A program made the position numbers and the translations under genes. A stretch of 14,270 bases of DNA. Origin: Burkholderia sp. GTDB lineage: Bacteria; Pseudomonadota; Gammaproteobacteria; Burkholderiales; Burkholderiaceae. The DNA is taken from the NCBI GenBank assembly GCA_028292565.1, contig JAQGMD010000185.1, forward strand, positions 1 through 14,270, in the 5' to 3' direction. Below, piece after piece: positions 1 to 7,654 of this stretch (positions are counted from its first letter, which is position 1; every line of letters starts with the position of its first letter). Under the pieces are notes generated by a model. That model was not told the DNA's origin. It ran no database searches and saw nothing but the letters and a program-made list of their open reading frames with translations.

Positions 1-87
1 GTGATACGACTACATTATTTCAAAGTGGGGTAGGACTGTGGGTAGACCCATTCAATCACATTGAAACCCGCACCAGTACTGTCATGC

Positions 88-181
88 TGGCGGAGACGGA
101 GGGATTCGAACCCTCGATACAGGTTTAAGCCCATATGCTTCCTTAGCAGGGAAGTGCCTTCGACCACTCGGCCACGTCTCC
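88..181 (-). tRNA. tRNA-Ser (anticodon GCU)
   Basis: Read on the minus strand, this folds as a class II tRNA. The acceptor arm GGAGACG pairs with CGTCTCC, followed by discriminator G and an encoded CCA (88-90). The T arm contains GGTTCGAATCC. The anticodon stem CTTCC/GGAAG closes the loop CTGCTAA, placing anticodon GCT at 145-147, and a long variable arm follows. The long variable arm plus GCT identifies a serine tRNA reading AGC/AGU. It lies about 100 nt downstream of lysC on the same strand and has its own promoter-like sequence. No convincing intrinsic terminator is visible between 87 and 1. Confidence 0.97.
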
Positions 182-226
182 ACATACTCAGAGCGGTAAT
201 CGCTACACGCTCCGGTAAAGAGCCGC

Positions 227-255
227 ATGATAACTTCTCACGCGGACTTGGTCAA
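227..255 (-). promoter_or_regulatory. Sigma70-type promoter for tRNA-Ser
   Basis: On the minus strand a -35 box TTGACC (250-255) is separated by exactly 17 nt from a -10 box TATCAT (227-232). Transcription would begin near 220, about 40 nt before the mature tRNA 5' end. The match is read by eye. No hairpin terminator is visible between the lysC stop and this promoter, so lysC read-through may also contribute to the tRNA. Confidence 0.65.
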
Positions 256-283
256 TGGAACAATGCAATCTGCTTTACTTAGA

Positions 284-1534
284 TCAAGCTTTTTCCAGGT
301 CGAACACCTTGTGCAGCGCGCGCACTGCCAGCTCCATGTACTTCTCGTCGATCAGCACCGAAATCTTGATCTCGGAAGTGGAGATCATCAGGATGTTGAT
401 GCCCTCTTCCGACAGGGTGCGGAACATCTGCGAAGCAATGCCGACATGGCTGCGCATGCCGACACCGACTACCGACACCTTCGACACCTTGGCGTCGCCA
501 ACGATGCTGGCCGCGCCGATGTGCTCCTTGACGCTCTTGGCCAACACATCCATTGCCTTCGCGTACTCGCCGCGGGCGACGGTGAAGGTGAAATCGGTTT
601 TGCCTTCGACCGACTGGTTCTGGATGATCATGTCGACTTCGATGTTCGCATCGGCGACCGGGCCGAGTATCTGATAGGCGACGCCCGGGCGGTCAGGCAC
701 GCCCAGCACGGTAATCTTCGCTTCGTCGCGATTGAACGCGATCCCGGAAATGACGGCTTGTTCCATGTGTGTATCTTCCTCAAACGAAATCAGGGTGCCG
801 GAATTGGCTTCTTCTTCCAGCGACATCAGCGGGTCGGTCAGCGACGACAGCACGCGCGTCGGCACCTTGTAGTTGCCGGCGAATTCGACCGAGCGAATCT
901 GCAGCACTTTCGAGCCCAGCGATGCCAGCTCGAGCATTTCCTCGAATGTCACGGTCTTCAGGCGGCGCGCCTCGGATACCACGCGAGGATCGGTCGTATA
1001 GACGCCGTCTACGTCAGTGTATATCAGGCACTCCGCCGCTTTCAGCGCGGCTGCCACCGCCACTGCGGAGGTATCGGAACCGCCGCGGCCAAGCGTGGTG
1101 ATATTGCCATGGTCGTCCACCCCCTGGAATCCGGTGATGATGACGATCCTGCCTGCCTGCAGATCCTTGCGCACCTTAGCGTCGTCAATCGACTGGATGC
1201 GTGCCTTGGTGAAAGCGGAATCGGTTTTGATCGGAACTTGCCAGCCGGCGTAGGACACAGCCTGTTTGCCGATCGAATGCAAAGCCATCGACAGCAGTGC
1301 TACCGAGACCTGCTCGCCGGTGGAAGCCAGCATATCGAGCTCGCGCGGATCCGGCTGCGGCATGATTTCCTTGGCCAGGCCGATAAGGCGGTTGGTCTCG
1401 CCGGACATAGCCGACGGTACCACAACGATCTGGTGACCAGCGTCATGCCATTTGGCGACGCGCTTCGCGACATTCTTGATGCGCTCGGTCGAGCCCATCG
1501 ATGTGCCGCCGTATTTGTGGACGATTAAAGCCAT
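284..1534 (-). CDS. lysC: Aspartate kinase (aspartokinase)
   Basis: Catalyses ATP-dependent phosphorylation of L-aspartate, the first step towards lysine, threonine, methionine and diaminopimelate; cytoplasmic. The 416-residue protein starts with the kinase signature KYGGTS (residues 7-12). It has the amino-acid-kinase motif GRGGSDTSA near the middle of the catalytic domain, and the C-terminal third (from about residue 265) reads as two ACT regulatory domains (ITVLGVPDRPGVA and VSVVGVGMRSHVGIA). The length fits a stand-alone monofunctional aspartokinase, not an AK-homoserine dehydrogenase fusion. The ATG at 1534 fits the family start MALIVHKYGG, although no Shine-Dalgarno is obvious before it. 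It lies downstream of tilS but has its own promoter at 1576-1604. ACT domains in this family usually mediate feedback by lysine and/or threonine. A second, internal start may encode a separate beta subunit. Confidence 0.97.
   Translation of the reverse strand: MALIVHKYGGTSMGSTERIKNVAKRVAKWHDAGHQIVVVPSAMSGETNRLIGLAKEIMPQPDPRELDMLASTGEQVSVALLSMALHSIGKQAVSYAGWQVPIKTDSAFTKARIQSIDDAKVRKDLQAGRIVIITGFQGVDDHGNITTLGRGGSDTSAVAVAAALKAAECLIYTDVDGVYTTDPRVVSEARRLKTVTFEEMLELASLGSKVLQIRSVEFAGNYKVPTRVLSSLTDPLMSLEEEANSGTLISFEEDTHMEQAVISGIAFNRDEAKITVLGVPDRPGVAYQILGPVADANIEVDMIIQNQSVEGKTDFTFTVARGEYAKAMDVLAKSVKEHIGAASIVGDAKVSKVSVVGVGMRSHVGIASQMFRTLSEEGINILMISTSEIKISVLIDEKYMELAVRALHKVFDLEKA
764..781 (-). promoter_or_regulatory. 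Possible internal ribosome site and start for an aspartokinase beta subunit
   Basis: Within lysC, in frame, the minus strand reads TTTGAGGAAGATACACACATG. The GAGGA core is at 777-781 and the ATG (Met257 of LysC) at 764-766, giving a spacing of about 10 nt. Initiation here would make a 160-residue protein containing both ACT domains. Monofunctional aspartokinases of the alpha2beta2 type, such as those of Bacillus and Corynebacterium, are known to make such a beta subunit from an in-frame internal start at the same place. The Shine-Dalgarno match here is better than at the main lysC start. Use of this site is an inference. Confidence 0.45.
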
Positions 1535-1575
1535 AAAGTGCTTGAGGAAAGATTGGACAGCGAAATAAACCCTTT

Positions 1576-1604
1576 AGTGTACATGCAGCATCGCAAGATG
1601 ACAA
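1576..1604 (-). promoter_or_regulatory. Sigma70-type promoter for lysC
   Basis: On the minus strand a -35 box TTGTCA (1599-1604) and a -10 box TACACT (1576-1581) are separated by exactly 17 nt. The predicted start near 1569 would leave a leader of only about 35 nt before the lysC ATG. That is too short for a lysine riboswitch, and none was seen. This suggests lysC is transcribed independently of the cysS-to-tilS operon upstream. Confidence 0.65.
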
Positions 1605-1697
1605 GTCACAAGCCTGTGCGGCAGGTGAGGAGTGAAGGTTATCAGAAGAGGCGAATTGCCTATTCATAGGGAAGCATTCCGTGTCGCCACCACCGTC

Positions 1698-1747
1698 GTA
1701 GGTGGGATGCCAATCCCAACATTCCACCCTATGCAATACGAAAGGCC
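1698..1747 (-). repeat. REP-like palindromic repeat, copy A
   Basis: This roughly 50-bp element lies between the tilS stop and the lysC promoter. One end is GTAGGTGGGATGCCAATCCC, that is GTAG followed by an imperfect hairpin (GTGGGAT against ATCCCAAC). Its minus strand matches the plus strand of 8480-8518 at 34 of 39 positions, counted by hand, and both share the core TGCATAGGG.GGAATGTTGG. It is therefore a dispersed repeat present in at least two copies here, in opposite orientations. It contains no gene; the short peptide it can encode is a by-product of the repeat. Confidence 0.8.
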
Positions 1748-1773
1748 CTCGCTCGTCTCCACCGGCTACGGAC

Positions 1774-3168
1774 TTACAGAGGCCACTCCGGATCCACCTC
1801 CCAGCGTAGGCGTATGCACGTCGCGTCCAAACCGAAATGATGACTATCCATCCCGATCGCTGCAGCGAATAACAACTCCCCGCCTGCCGTCACCACCGGC
1901 AGCCGTTCGCGTTCCCATGCCGGGACATCCAATGCCTGGTAATGCTGCTTGAGACTGCGCGTAGGACGATTCGGCGCCGGCTTTAAACGCTCGCCACCGC
2001 TGCGATGTCGGATCATCAATGCCTGCCCGCGCAACCAATCCGCATCAACGCCCTGCTCCGCCTGCTCGAAATGCAAAGTACCGCCAAAGGCCGCAAAGCG
2101 CATCTGCGTCTCGCCATTCCACCGAAACTCAAAGGGCAATGCGCTCATACCATCGTCATCGCGCCGCGGCACCAGGAACACCCGGTCTCGATGGCGCCTG
2201 ATGTGGCAATCCGCGTGCGTCACGCACAACTGCGCATCAGCCCGCGCATCGAGCAACTGCACGCGCATCTCACTCAACCAAGCAGTCGCAGGCATGCGCA
2301 CGCCTCGCGATGCAAACCAGTAGCGCAGCAGGTTATCAATGCGATCGGTGCTCAGCAACCGGAGGCGATTGATATCGATGCACTCGCCCTCCAGGCAGCG
2401 CGAGAGGTCCTGCGCCGCCAGTTCGTTCAACAACCTCTGCGCCGATTGCGCGTGTTGCGCCATGCGCGCGATGCGCTGCTGGTATCCCGGAAAATATTCA
2501 GCGAGCGACGGCATCACCCGATGGCGCAAGGCATTGCGCGCATAGCGCGTATCGGTATTCGATTCATCCTCGATATAGGCGATGCTTTTTGTCGAAGCGT
2601 ACTCTTCCAGCTCAGCCCGCGAAACTGCAAGCAGCGGACGGGCCATGAGAAGCTCCGCATCGCCCAACAGGCCGGGCGCGGTATTGGCCGCCTCCATCCC
2701 CGCCAATCCCGCGACACCCGACCCGCGCAGCAACTGCAGCAGTACCGTCTCGGCCTGATCGTCCTGATGATGCGCGGTCAGCAGCAAAGGCATGCCATGC
2801 GCACGGCACAGGTCACCGAGCGCGCTATAGCGGCTGAGCCGGGCCGCCTCTTCCACTCCGGTATCCGCTGTCCCCGAAAGCTGTACGCGACGCGCATCGA
2901 ACGTCACACCGAGCCGCTCGCACTCGCGCCGGCAGTGCGCCAGCCAGTCGTCCGCATTCGGGCTGATGCCATGATGGACATGGAAGGCAAACAGCACCAT
3001 GCCATGCGCAGCGGCGTAATCGCGCGCAATATGCAACAGGACCGATGAATCCAGTCCGCCGCTATAAGCGACTGCCGCAGCCGGTACGCCAGAAACACAA
3101 ACGCGCGCTCGAATCTCTCCGAGCGCGCGTTCGAAAGCGCCGATAACCGGCGCCACTTGCTTATTCAT
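1774..3168 (-). CDS. tilS: tRNA(Ile)-lysidine synthase
   Basis: Modifies C34 of the CAU-anticodon tRNA(Ile) to lysidine using lysine and ATP, so that the tRNA reads AUA and is charged with isoleucine; essential in most bacteria. The 464-residue protein has the PP-loop ATPase motif SGGLDSS at residues 36-42 and the N-type PP-loop segment HVHHGISPNADDW. The family motif TAHHQDDQAETVLLQLLRG is at about 131-149, and the segment RYARNALRHRVMP follows later. The C-terminal part (RHRSGGERLKPAP...TRSLKQHYQ) is the typical TilS C-terminal domain, so this is the long form. The ATG at 3168 is 12 nt after the accA stop. The Shine-Dalgarno is weak, which suggests translation linked to accA. Repeat A lies just downstream. 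Confidence 0.96.
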   Translation of the reverse strand: MNKQVAPVIGAFERALGEIRARVCVSGVPAAAVAYSGGLDSSVLLHIARDYAAAHGMVLFAFHVHHGISPNADDWLAHCRRECERLGVTFDARRVQLSGTADTGVEEAARLSRYSALGDLCRAHGMPLLLTAHHQDDQAETVLLQLLRGSGVAGLAGMEAANTAPGLLGDAELLMARPLLAVSRAELEEYASTKSIAYIEDESNTDTRYARNALRHRVMPSLAEYFPGYQQRIARMAQHAQSAQRLLNELAAQDLSRCLEGECIDINRLRLLSTDRIDNLLRYWFASRGVRMPATAWLSEMRVQLLDARADAQLCVTHADCHIRRHRDRVFLVPRRDDDGMSALPFEFRWNGETQMRFAAFGGTLHFEQAEQGVDADWLRGQALMIRHRSGGERLKPAPNRPTRSLKQHYQALDVPAWERERLPVVTAGGELLFAAAIGMDSHHFGLDATCIRLRWEVDPEWPL

Positions 3169-3180
3169 CGCAGAGCCATC

Positions 3181-4155
3181 TCATTCCTGAGAATTGATTT
3201 CCTTGAATTTGCCATAGCTCATCAGCTTCTCATGACGCGCCGTCAGCAATTCCTTGGTCTTCATGCCCTGGAACTGGCGCAGCGTATCCGCCAACGCGCG
3301 CTTGAGCATCACCGCCATTTGCTTCGGATCGCGATGTGCGCCGCCGAGCGGCTCCTGAATGATCTTGTCGATCAGGTTCATGGCTTTCAGGCGATGCGCG
3401 GTCAACCCCAGGGCTTCCGCCGCATCGGATGCGCGTTCGGCAGTCTTCCAGAGTATCGATGCGCAACCTTCCGGCGAAATCACCGAGTACGTCGCATACT
3501 GCAGCATCAACACCGCGTCGCCGACCGCAATCGCCAGCGCGCCGCCCGATCCGCCCTCGCCGATGATCGTAGCGATCAGGGGCACCTTCAGTTCCGCCAT
3601 CACGTACAGATTGTGGCCGATCGCTTCCGACTGGCCGCGCTCTTCCGCATCGATGCCCGGGAACGCGCCCGGTGTATCGACGAAGGTAAATACCGGCAAG
3701 CCGAACTTCTCCGCCACCTTCATCAGGCGCATCGCCTTGCGATAGCCCTCGGGCTTGGGCATACCGAAATTGCGCAGTGCGCGCTCTTTGGTATCACGGC
3801 CCTTCTGATGCCCGATCACCATGCAAGCCTGGCCATTGAAGCGCGCCAGGCCGCCGACGATCGACTGGTCATCCGCATACGTGCGGTCGCCGTGCAACTC
3901 ATGGAAGTCCGTGAAAATCTCGTTCACGTAATCCATCGTGTAAGGACGCTGCGGATGCCGCGCGATTTGCGAAACCTGCCAGGGCGTCAGCTTCGCGTAG
4001 ATGTCCTTGGTCAGTTGCTGGCTTTTTTTCGAAAGCCGCTCGATTTCTTCGGAAATATCGACAGCGGAGTCGTCCTGCACAAAGCGCAGCTCCTCGATTT
4101 TGCCTTCCAGTTCTGCAATGGGCTGTTCAAAACCGAGAAAGGTTGTTTTACTCAT
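3181..4155 (-). CDS. accA: Acetyl-CoA carboxylase carboxyltransferase subunit alpha
   Basis: With AccD it transfers the carboxyl group from biotinylated AccB to acetyl-CoA, giving malonyl-CoA, the committed step of fatty-acid synthesis; cytoplasmic. The 324-residue length and layout match AccA. An N-terminal helical region ([19 protein letters not shown]) precedes the crotonase-fold carboxyltransferase domain, with [11 protein letters not shown] at 67-77, [11 protein letters not shown] at 115-125, [10 protein letters not shown] at 158-167 and the oxyanion-hole glycines of [10 protein letters not shown] at 199-208, followed by [15 protein letters not shown]. The start is well fixed: AGGAGG (4160-4165) lies 4 nt before the ATG, the strongest Shine-Dalgarno in the window. 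It sits 28 nt after the glycosylase gene and 12 nt before tilS, so it is part of the cysS-glycosylase-accA-tilS run. Confidence 0.98.
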   Translation of the reverse strand: MSKTTFLGFEQPIAELEGKIEELRFVQDDSAVDISEEIERLSKKSQQLTKDIYAKLTPWQVSQIARHPQRPYTMDYVNEIFTDFHELHGDRTYADDQSIVGGLARFNGQACMVIGHQKGRDTKERALRNFGMPKPEGYRKAMRLMKVAEKFGLPVFTFVDTPGAFPGIDAEERGQSEAIGHNLYVMAELKVPLIATIIGEGGSGGALAIAVGDAVLMLQYATYSVISPEGCASILWKTAERASDAAEALGLTAHRLKAMNLIDKIIQEPLGGAHRDPKQMAVMLKRALADTLRQFQGMKTKELLTARHEKLMSYGKFKEINSQE

Positions 4156-4183
4156 CGTGCCTCCTATTTCGACACTAACTATT

Positions 4184-4846
4184 TCAATATGCTACAGGAT
4201 CGGCGGCAGCATCCAGGCTGCGCCACAAATACCATGTTGCGACTGTGCGCCACGGCTCCCAATTGGCAGCCACTTCCCGGGCATCGCTGCGCGATACAGG
4301 CTCGCCGGAAAAGTAATTGATGCTGATGCCTTTGAGCAGACCAACGTCGTCCAAAGGCAATATATTGGGCCGGAGCAAATTAAATATCAAAAACATCTCC
4401 GCTGTCCAGCGGCCAATGCCCCGAATCTGAACCAACTCGGTAATAACGTCCTCGTCATCCATCTCCGCCCACTTGTCAACATGCACACGTTTGGCTTTGA
4501 AATGTTCCGCCAGATCAACAATGTACTCTGCTTTACGCTTGGATAAACCGCATAACGCCAGGTCGCCATTGCCGGCTTTCAGGATCTGCGCAGGTGTGCA
4601 TTTCGGACACACTTCAAGCAGGCGCTGCCAGACTGTCTCGGCCGCTTTCACCGAAATCTGCTGACCGATAATCGAACGCGCCAGTGTGACGAAAGGTTCG
4701 CCCCGCCCTATCAGGTGCAAATCGCCAAACTGCGGAATCACCTTGCGCATGATGCGGTCGCGCTTCATCAGCTCTTCCTTGGCATCCTGCCAATAGGATG
4801 GCACACAGACAGTCTCAGCCCCGTTGGCTCGTTTCACCGTTGCCAT
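4184..4846 (-). CDS. DNA-3-methyladenine glycosylase II, HhH-GPD family (AlkA-like)
   Basis: Predicted base-excision-repair enzyme that removes alkylated bases such as 3-methyladenine from DNA. The protein is 220 residues from the ATG at 4846. The HhH motif [13 protein letters not shown] has its GIG at about residues 143-145, and the catalytic Asp of HhH-GPD enzymes fits the second Asp of LPLDDVGL (about residue 167). The segment [18 protein letters not shown] is typical of the N-terminal part of this fold. It lacks the long N-terminal domain of E. coli AlkA and resembles the short form. A GTG at 4867 would add 7 residues and overlap the end of cysS. I prefer the ATG because GAAGGG lies about 10 nt upstream and the frame then begins just after the cysS stop (4852-4854). 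No iron-sulfur cysteine cluster of the Nth/MutY kind is visible at the C-terminus. Confidence 0.9.
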   Translation of the reverse strand: MATVKRANGAETVCVPSYWQDAKEELMKRDRIMRKVIPQFGDLHLIGRGEPFVTLARSIIGQQISVKAAETVWQRLLEVCPKCTPAQILKAGNGDLALCGLSKRKAEYIVDLAEHFKAKRVHVDKWAEMDDEDVITELVQIRGIGRWTAEMFLIFNLLRPNILPLDDVGLLKGISINYFSGEPVSRSDAREVAANWEPWRTVATWYLWRSLDAAADPVAY

Positions 4847-4851
4847 CGGAG

Positions 4852-6240
4852 CTATGCCCTTCGCCACTCGGTGATGCCGCCCGGCTTGTCTTCCAGGATC
4901 ACGCCGTTCTCCAGCAATTCAGCGCGTATACGATCGGCTTCGGCAAAGTTACGGGATTTCTTCGCTTCCGCGCGCGCCGCGATCCGCCCCGCGATCGTTT
5001 CCTCGCTATAGCCGCCCTCGACCGCGCCAGCCTGCAAAAATTCCTGCGGCGAGCGCTGCAACAGCGCGATAGCGCCAGCCAGGCGTTTCAACTGCCGGGC
5101 CAGTATCGGCGACCGGGTCTTGTTCACTTCATTGGCGAGGTCGAACAGGACGGAAATGGCGATCGGCGTATTGAAGTCATCGTTCATCGCCTCGGCGAAT
5201 CGCACCGCATGCTGCTCCGCCATATCCAGCGGCTGGTCATCCGGCGCCACTTCCTTCAAGGCAGTATAGAGCCGCGTCAATGCATGTTTGGCGTCATCAA
5301 GATGCGCATCCGAATAATTGAGCGGGCTGCGATAGTGCGCGCGCAGGATGAAGAAGCGCACGACTTCCGGATCGTACCTCTTCAGCACGTCGCGAATCGT
5401 GAAGAAATTGCCGAGCGACTTCGACATCTTCTCGTCGTCGACCCGGATGAAACCATTGTGCATCCAGTAATTGACGAACGGATGCCGGTGCGCGCCCTCG
5501 GACTGCGCGATTTCATTTTCGTGATGCGGGAACTGCAAGTCCTGCCCGCCGCCGTGGATGTCGAACTGCTCGCCGAGCAGTTCACATGCCATCGCCGAGC
5601 ATTCGATATGCCACCCCGGACGGCCTTTGCCCCAGCGCGATTCCCATTTCACTTCATCCGGCTCGGATTCCTTGGACGCTTTCCAAAGGACGAAATCCAG
5701 CGGATCGCGTTTGCCGGTGTTGAGGTCGACCCGCTCACCCGCACGCAGATCATCGAGCGACTTGCCGGACAGCTTTCCATAGCCTTCGAAATCGCGCACG
5801 GAATAGTTCACGTCGCCATCGTTGGCTTTGTAAGCCAAACCATTTTTCTCGAGCTTTTCAATCAGGCCCAGCATCTGCGGCACGTAATGCGTCGCACGCG
5901 GTTCATGATCGGGTTTTTGCACGCCGAGCGCAGCGGCATCCTCATCCATCGCGGTGATGAAGCGCTGCGTCAATCGGGAAATCGACTCGCCATTCTCGAC
6001 CGCGCGCTTGATGATCTTGTCGTCGATATCGGTAATGTTGCGGACATAGGTAACTTCATAGCCCGAGGTACGCAGCCAGCGCTGCACCATGTCGAATACC
6101 ACCATCACGCGCGCATGTCCGAGATGGCAATAGTCATAGACTGTCATGCCGCACACGTACATACGGACCTTGCCCGCTTGCATCGGGACAAAAGCCTGCT
6201 TTTCACGCGTCAGCGTGTTATAGATTTTTACGGCACTCAT
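4852..6240 (-). CDS. cysS: Cysteinyl-tRNA synthetase
   Basis: Charges tRNA(Cys) with cysteine using ATP; a class I aminoacyl-tRNA synthetase, cytoplasmic. The 462-residue length is standard. Visible signatures are the zinc cysteine in [13 protein letters not shown] (Cys30), the HIGH motif as HLGH (39-42), [10 protein letters not shown] (68-77), the zinc-site segment GWHIECSAM (Cys214) and [12 protein letters not shown] (238-249), and KMSKS (271-275). The C-terminal part ([21 protein letters not shown]) matches the family end. The ATG at 6240 gives the expected N-terminus [14 protein letters not shown], but the sequence before it is C-rich with no Shine-Dalgarno. It is the first gene of the minus-strand run and diverges from the cyclophilin genes, as cysS does from ppiB in E. 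coli. Confidence 0.98.
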   Translation of the reverse strand: MSAVKIYNTLTREKQAFVPMQAGKVRMYVCGMTVYDYCHLGHARVMVVFDMVQRWLRTSGYEVTYVRNITDIDDKIIKRAVENGESISRLTQRFITAMDEDAAALGVQKPDHEPRATHYVPQMLGLIEKLEKNGLAYKANDGDVNYSVRDFEGYGKLSGKSLDDLRAGERVDLNTGKRDPLDFVLWKASKESEPDEVKWESRWGKGRPGWHIECSAMACELLGEQFDIHGGGQDLQFPHHENEIAQSEGAHRHPFVNYWMHNGFIRVDDEKMSKSLGNFFTIRDVLKRYDPEVVRFFILRAHYRSPLNYSDAHLDDAKHALTRLYTALKEVAPDDQPLDMAEQHAVRFAEAMNDDFNTPIAISVLFDLANEVNKTRSPILARQLKRLAGAIALLQRSPQEFLQAGAVEGGYSEETIAGRIAARAEAKKSRNFAEADRIRAELLENGVILEDKPGGITEWRRA

Positions 6241-6502
6241 TGGGGGCGATTATTTGTTCCGGCCTGTGGTTGTCAAAGTATTGCTCGCCACTACACGCAC
6301 TCCTCGGGGACTGCCGCATGACGTAATGCAATAGGGTCGCCGAAACCCTCTCTAGAGCTTAGTTTGATAAAATGCATCATTCAGCTGCAGTATAACATCG
6401 ATGATACGGCGTCCCTTTTCAGCCTTGGCCATAGGTTAGCCGCTGGGGGACAAGGAAGATACACAATCGAAAATGGTCTGTAAAGGACTTGAGGAATACA
6501 CA
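6241..6502. other. Divergent intergenic region between cysS and ppiA
   Basis: This 262-nt region must hold promoters for both flanking transcription units. On the minus strand a consensus TTGACA (6271-6276) precedes TAATCG at 18 nt spacing; if used, transcription would start almost at the cysS ATG. A TATACT (minus strand, 6389-6394) and a TATAAC (plus strand, 6391-6396) are -10-like but have no partner -35 at the right distance. The good ribosome site GAGGAA (6491-6496), 6 nt before the ATG at 6503, sets the ppiA start. No RNA gene or repeat was recognised. Confidence 0.4.
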
Positions 6503-7084
6503 ATGACAATTTCACGCCGCACCTTCACTCGCCTGCTCGCCGCATTGTCGCTCGCCAGCGCCGTACAGGGTGTGCAAGCCGCTGACCAACCGCAGGTTAC
6601 GCTGAAAACCAATATGGGCGATATCGTACTGGAACTCTATCCGGACAAAGCGCCCAAGAGCGTTGCCAACTTTCTCAGCTACGTCAAAAGCGGCCACTAC
6701 AGCGGCACCGTTTTCCATCGCGTCATCAACAATTTCATGATCCAGGGCGGCGGCTTCGACAAGGACATGAACCAGAAGCCAACCACCACCAAGGTGCAGA
6801 ACGAAGCAAACAACGGCCTGAAAAACGAAGCATACAGCGTTGCGATGGCGCGCACATCGGATCCGCACTCCGCGTCCGCGCAGTTTTTCATCAATGTAAA
6901 AGACAACAGGTTTCTCGATTATCCGGGGCAGGACGGCTACGGCTACACGGTTTTCGGCAAAGTCGTCAAAGGTATGGAAGTCGTGAACAAAATCAAAACT
7001 GTGGAAACCACCAACCGCGGCATGCATCAAAACGTCCCGGTCCAGCCGGTCGTGGTCGAATCCGCGACGATAGCTGGCAAGTAA
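6503..7084 (+). CDS. ppiA: Exported cyclophilin-type peptidyl-prolyl cis-trans isomerase
   Basis: Catalyses cis-trans isomerisation of X-Pro peptide bonds, here most likely in the periplasm. The 193-residue protein has an N-terminal signal sequence (MTISRRTFTRLLAALSLASA) with a likely cut after VQA at residue 26. The cyclophilin domain includes FHRV with catalytic Arg73, [36 protein letters not shown] and [12 protein letters not shown]. The start at 6503 is chosen over an upstream in-frame ATG (6473) because GAGGAA lies 6 nt before it and the signal peptide then begins correctly. The SRRTFTR segment resembles a Tat motif. It is followed 57 nt later by the closely similar ppiB, suggesting tandem duplication; the two share blocks of near-identical DNA around the [13 protein letters not shown] codons. 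Confidence 0.93.
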   Translation: MTISRRTFTRLLAALSLASAVQGVQAADQPQVTLKTNMGDIVLELYPDKAPKSVANFLSYVKSGHYSGTVFHRVINNFMIQGGGFDKDMNQKPTTTKVQNEANNGLKNEAYSVAMARTSDPHSASAQFFINVKDNRFLDYPGQDGYGYTVFGKVVKGMEVVNKIKTVETTNRGMHQNVPVQPVVVESATIAGK

Positions 7085-7141
7085 CATCCACAGTTTTCCC
7101 CTCGAAACCAGGTATCGCTAACCCATCAGATAGGAACGTAA

Positions 7142-7630
7142 ATGGCTGTCCTCCTCACCACCAATCACGGCAAGATCAAACTCGAACTCGACGCGGCCAA
7201 AGCGCCCAAGACCGTCGAAAACTTCCTGGCCTATGTCAAAGCCGGCCACTACGACAACACAATCTTTCATCGCGTCATCGACGGCTTCATGATCCAGGGC
7301 GGCGGCTTTGAAGAAGGCATGAAACAAAAACCGACCAACGCACCGGTCGAAAACGAAGCCAAGAACGGCCTGAAGAACGAGCCTTACACGATCGCCATGG
7401 CCCGCACATCGGATCCGCACTCGGCGTCCGCGCAGTTCTTCATCAACGTCAAGAACAACGCCTTCCTCGACTATCCGGGCCAGGACGGCTGGGGCTACAC
7501 CGTGTTCGGCAAAGTCACCGAAGGAACCGACGTGGTGGACAAGATCAAATCGGTGAAGACCACTCGCACTGGCATGCACTCGGATGTGCCGGTAGAGAAC
7601 GTCAAGATTGAAAAGGCAGAGATCGTCTGA
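7142..7630 (+). CDS. ppiB: Cytoplasmic cyclophilin-type peptidyl-prolyl cis-trans isomerase
   Basis: A 162-residue single-domain cyclophilin without a signal peptide, so cytoplasmic. It shows [39 protein letters not shown] (catalytic Arg44), [37 protein letters not shown] and the C-terminal [16 protein letters not shown]. The sequence is close to E. coli PpiB along its whole length. AGGAA (7132-7136) lies 5 nt before the ATG. It follows ppiA on the same strand and precedes lpxH by 24 nt; ppiB next to lpxH is also the E. coli order, which supports an old linkage. It probably assists folding of proline-containing proteins generally; no specific partner is indicated by the sequence. Confidence 0.96.
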   Translation: MAVLLTTNHGKIKLELDAAKAPKTVENFLAYVKAGHYDNTIFHRVIDGFMIQGGGFEEGMKQKPTNAPVENEAKNGLKNEPYTIAMARTSDPHSASAQFFINVKNNAFLDYPGQDGWGYTVFGKVTEGTDVVDKIKSVKTTRTGMHSDVPVENVKIEKAEIV

Positions 7631-7654
7631 CCAGACCGTCTGAACCACAGAGCC

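Noticed and set aside
1..87. Possible terminator or small gene downstream of tRNA-Ser (GGGT-AG-ACCC at 40-49)
   Set aside because: The 2-nt loop is too small to fold, there is no T run, and no frame with a start and ribosome site is visible. I see nothing supportable here.
227..1528. A 433-codon open frame on the plus strand antisense to lysC, and similar long frames antisense to tilS, accA, cysS and rnr
   Set aside because: The opposite strand encodes clear conserved enzymes in each case. The antisense translations are rich in Arg, His, Gln and Ala with no recognisable domain, as expected from GC-biased third positions.
1535..1773. Lysine riboswitch or other leader RNA upstream of lysC
   Set aside because: The best promoter leaves only about 35 nt of leader, and no conserved aptamer-like structure was seen; the rest of the gap holds repeat A.
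6389..6396. TATACT on the minus strand and TATAAC on the plus strand as divergent -10 boxes for cysS and ppiA
   Set aside because: Neither has a recognisable -35 hexamer at 15-19 nt, so they were not listed as promoters.
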